Assembly: GCF_023015905.1 (NCBI RefSeq)
Contig: NZ_JALKBD010000012.1
Coordinates: 1-64,000, forward strand
Source of the DNA: Arenibacter sp. F20364
GTDB taxonomy: Bacteria; Bacteroidota; Bacteroidia; Flavobacteriales; Flavobacteriaceae
Reading direction: 5' to 3'
DNA length: 64,000 bases
The translations under genes were made by a program, and so were the position numbers. Position 1 is the stretch's first letter. Each line of letters opens with the position of its first letter. A model generated the notes under the pieces. The model was not told the origin of the DNA. It worked only from the letters and a program-made list of their open reading frames with translations, and searched no databases. This document shows positions 62,329 through 64,000 of this stretch, piece by piece.

Positions 62329-63222
62329 ATGAAAAATAACGAAAAAAATAAAACGGTACTCTTGGCTGGCGCTACGGGTTATTTAGGAAATTTTATCGCC
62401 AAGGAATTGATTTCCAGAAACATAAATACCAAAATTATTGTTAGGAATCCGGATAAGATAATCCCTTTAGCTTACGATTTCGTGGAGATCATCCCAGCCG
62501 AAGTTACCCGGCCAGAAACCATTAAAGGGCATTTCACAGGAGTAGATACCGTGATTTCCTCAATAGGAATTACAAGACAAAAGGACGGACTTACCTACAT
62601 GGATGTGGATTATAGGGCCAATATGAACCTTTTGGAAGAAGCAAAAAAGGCCGGTGTAAGGAAGTTTATTTACGTGTCAGTTATCAACGGCCACTTACAC
62701 AGAAACCTGAAATTAATAGCTGCCAAGGAAGCCTTCGTAGATGAACTAAAAGCATCGGGACTGGAATATACCATAATACGCCCCAACGGATTCTTTTCCG
62801 ATATGCGCGACTTTCTAAAAATGGCCGAAAAAGGCAAAGTCTATGTTTTCGGCAATGGTAAAAAGAAATTCAATCCCATACATGGTGCCGATCTGGCGCT
62901 GGTTTGCGTTGATGCCATTAATTCCGATAAGAACCAGATTCCTGTGGGCGGCCCAGATATTCTTACCCATAACGAGGTTGCGGAGATGGCCCTAAGGGCG
63001 TGCGGAAAACCGATCAAGATTATTCATATACCCCACTGGGTCAGAAAATCGGTGCTATGGACCACGCGGACCTTTTTCACCTCCAAAACCTATGGACCTA
63101 TCGAATTTTTCCTTACCCTTATGGCCGAGGATGCCATAGCTCCTAGGTACGGCAGTCACAGGTTGTCTCTTTTTTTTCAGAACGAAATGGATATCATAAA
63201 TAGAAAAACAGATGCGAAGTAA
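62329..63222 (+). CDS. Atypical SDR / NmrA-like NAD(P)-binding protein
   Basis: The 297-residue protein has a Rossmann N-terminus VLLAGATGYLGNFIAKELIS (GxxGxxG of atypical SDRs), VDTVISSIGITRQKDGLTYM and the segment VRKFIYVSVINGHLHRNLKL. The Tyr-x3-Lys catalytic pair is not clear, as in the NmrA-like/complex I 39-kDa-like group that bind NAD(P) without redox chemistry. It is 128 bases after the amidohydrolase. GTTCC also occurs at 62218, but without a second copy at 21 bp. Confidence 0.85.
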   Translation: MKNNEKNKTVLLAGATGYLGNFIAKELISRNINTKIIVRNPDKIIPLAYDFVEIIPAEVTRPETIKGHFTGVDTVISSIGITRQKDGLTYMDVDYRANMNLLEEAKKAGVRKFIYVSVINGHLHRNLKLIAAKEAFVDELKASGLEYTIIRPNGFFSDMRDFLKMAEKGKVYVFGNGKKKFNPIHGADLALVCVDAINSDKNQIPVGGPDILTHNEVAEMALRACGKPIKIIHIPHWVRKSVLWTTRTFFTSKTYGPIEFFLTLMAEDAIAPRYGSHRLSLFFQNEMDIINRKTDAK

Positions 63223-63527
63223 TTAAATTTTAAGGGGCTTTTGACCATTGCAGCCACTAGAGCTATGGGTACTACACACATATTCCAAACAGATAAAAAT
63301 GTCAAAAAAATTATCCTCTTAACCCATTACACAAGTGACCTTAGTTTTTAATATATTTGATTTTAAATGCTACCTAATTCAGTGGTGTCTGGACTTTTAA
63401 TCATTTCGAACAGTAGCTTAATTTGGGGGTATGGAAATTTTTCAAATTGAAAAAACTCTTTATGCACTCTACCTTATTCAGTTTTGGAACAGGCATTCAA
63501 TCACTTATCTGTCAACCATTTAATCTT
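63223..63527. other. Intergenic gap before acetyltransferase gene
   Basis: About 305 bases with stops in all frames and no RNA or repeat that I recognise. No perfect hairpin with a U-run follows the SDR gene. Confidence 0.5.
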
Positions 63528-64000
63528 ATGAACGCACCTGACAAAAACGATCCGTTTCCCTTGGAAAATTACGATCGACTCTGCTTTTTAAAGAATATTG
63601 TAAAGGACCCCAATATTTTGGTTGGGGATTACACTTATTACGACGATTTTGAGGCCGTGGCCAATTTTGAGAAAAACGTAAAATACCATTTCGACTTTGT
63701 GGGAGACAAGCTCATTATTGGAAAGTTCTGTATGATCGCATCAGATGTTACCTTTATAATGAATGGAGCCAATCATTTAAGCAGTTCCATTTCCTCCTAC
63801 CCTTTCGCCATTTTTGGCAAGGACTGGAAGCATGCCATGGACGGCAAAAGCTATCCCTTCAAAGGAAATACCGTGATTGGCAATGATGTATGGATCGGTT
63901 ATAATGCCACCATAATGCCGGGTGTTAAAATTGGACACGGAGCCATCATTGGCAGTAATTCAACAGTTGTTAAAAATGTAGCACCCTACAGTATTGTTGG
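63528..64000 (+). CDS. CatB/Vat-like xenobiotic O-acetyltransferase, truncated by window end
   Basis: An open frame starts MNAPDKNDPFPLENYDRLCF and is still open at the last base (157 codons seen). The left-handed beta-helix hexapeptide pattern is clear at the end: NTVIGNDVWIGYNATIMPGV, KIGHGAIIGSNSTVVKNVAP. The preceding FVGDKLIIGKFCMIASDVTF and MNGANHLSSSISSYPF with the catalytic histidine (NH) match the chloramphenicol/streptogramin A acetyltransferase (CatB, Vat) group. Many chromosomal Bacteroidota members act on sugars or unknown acceptors rather than drugs, so resistance is not implied. Full length is normally about 210 residues. Confidence 0.85.
   Translation, partial: MNAPDKNDPFPLENYDRLCFLKNIVKDPNILVGDYTYYDDFEAVANFEKNVKYHFDFVGDKLIIGKFCMIASDVTFIMNGANHLSSSISSYPFAIFGKDWKHAMDGKSYPFKGNTVIGNDVWIGYNATIMPGVKIGHGAIIGSNSTVVKNVAPYSIV

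Noticed and set aside
63528-64000. Antibiotic resistance gene (vat/catB)
   Set aside because: The fold matches the xenobiotic acetyltransferase group, but chromosomal Bacteroidota members are diverse and the gene is cut by the window end; resistance cannot be claimed.

Overview
The window is a stretch of chromosome from a marine-type Flavobacteriaceae bacterium (phylum Bacteroidota). The signs are an AT-rich genome, promoters of the Bacteroidota type (TTG-N19-TAnnTTTG, seen cleanly before tRNA-Gln and rplM), almost no Shine-Dalgarno sites, SxxDDD lipoproteins, a PorT/SprT-like type IX secretion barrel, a DUF2723 O-mannosyltransferase-like protein, and gene orders such as asnS-rpoN-PAP2 facing exbB-x-exbD-exbD. 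I cannot name the species from sequence alone.

Layout. 1-1.1 kb: a decayed accessory scrap (a truncated small gene fused to the 3' end of an ISAon1/ISL3-like transposase) ending at a tRNA-Gln gene with its own promoter and terminator. 1.3-11.6 kb: housekeeping genes (DUF2723 protein, a thioredoxin fold without cysteines, a metallophosphoesterase, cutC, an exported glycosylasparaginase, polA, a lipoprotein). 12-18.8 kb: translation genes rplM-rpsI, rpsB-tsf, pyrH-frr; an M61 peptidase on the other strand splits tsf from pyrH, and S2 carries a helix-hairpin-helix tail. 19-30.9 kb: RND/MMPL exporter, asnS, rpoN, PAP2-like protein, PorT-like protein, an ExbB/ExbD energising operon, tRNA-Ser, ansA, tatD, a retropepsin-like protein. 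30.9-31.6 kb: a non-coding scar with IS30-like remains. 31.6-35.8 kb: sucB and sucA. 35.9-42.8 kb: small envelope proteins, galE, a DegT aminotransferase, waaA and a sugar porter. 43.2-47.5 kb: a two-gene operon of DUF1501 and planctomycete-type cytochrome (DUF1549/DUF1553) proteins.

50-63 kb is the most interesting part. It holds a leucine-rich-repeat lipoprotein; a single chain joining a class III nucleotide cyclase, a TolB-like domain, TPRs and an AraC-type DNA-binding domain; a divergent membrane-anchored cyclase; a CPBP protease; and a paralogue of the first regulator that lacks the cyclase domain. Two intergenic regions, one before this paralogue and one before the outer-membrane protein gene after it, each carry a pair of GTTCC direct repeats spaced exactly 21 bp apart. 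The promoter-proximal copies share GTTCCGAA-N4-AAGTA. I propose these as the operators of the AraC-type regulator, with autoregulation and control of the downstream genes (beta-barrel, DUF4386, class C serine hydrolase, amidohydrolase, atypical SDR). The window ends inside a CatB/Vat-like acetyltransferase gene.

Several starts were moved from the longest possible frame to the family-typical start (cutC, rplM, pyrH, asnS, sucA, degT, waaA, the sugar porter, the GNAT gene). Two mini membrane-protein genes (41 and 31 residues) are proposed in otherwise empty gaps.
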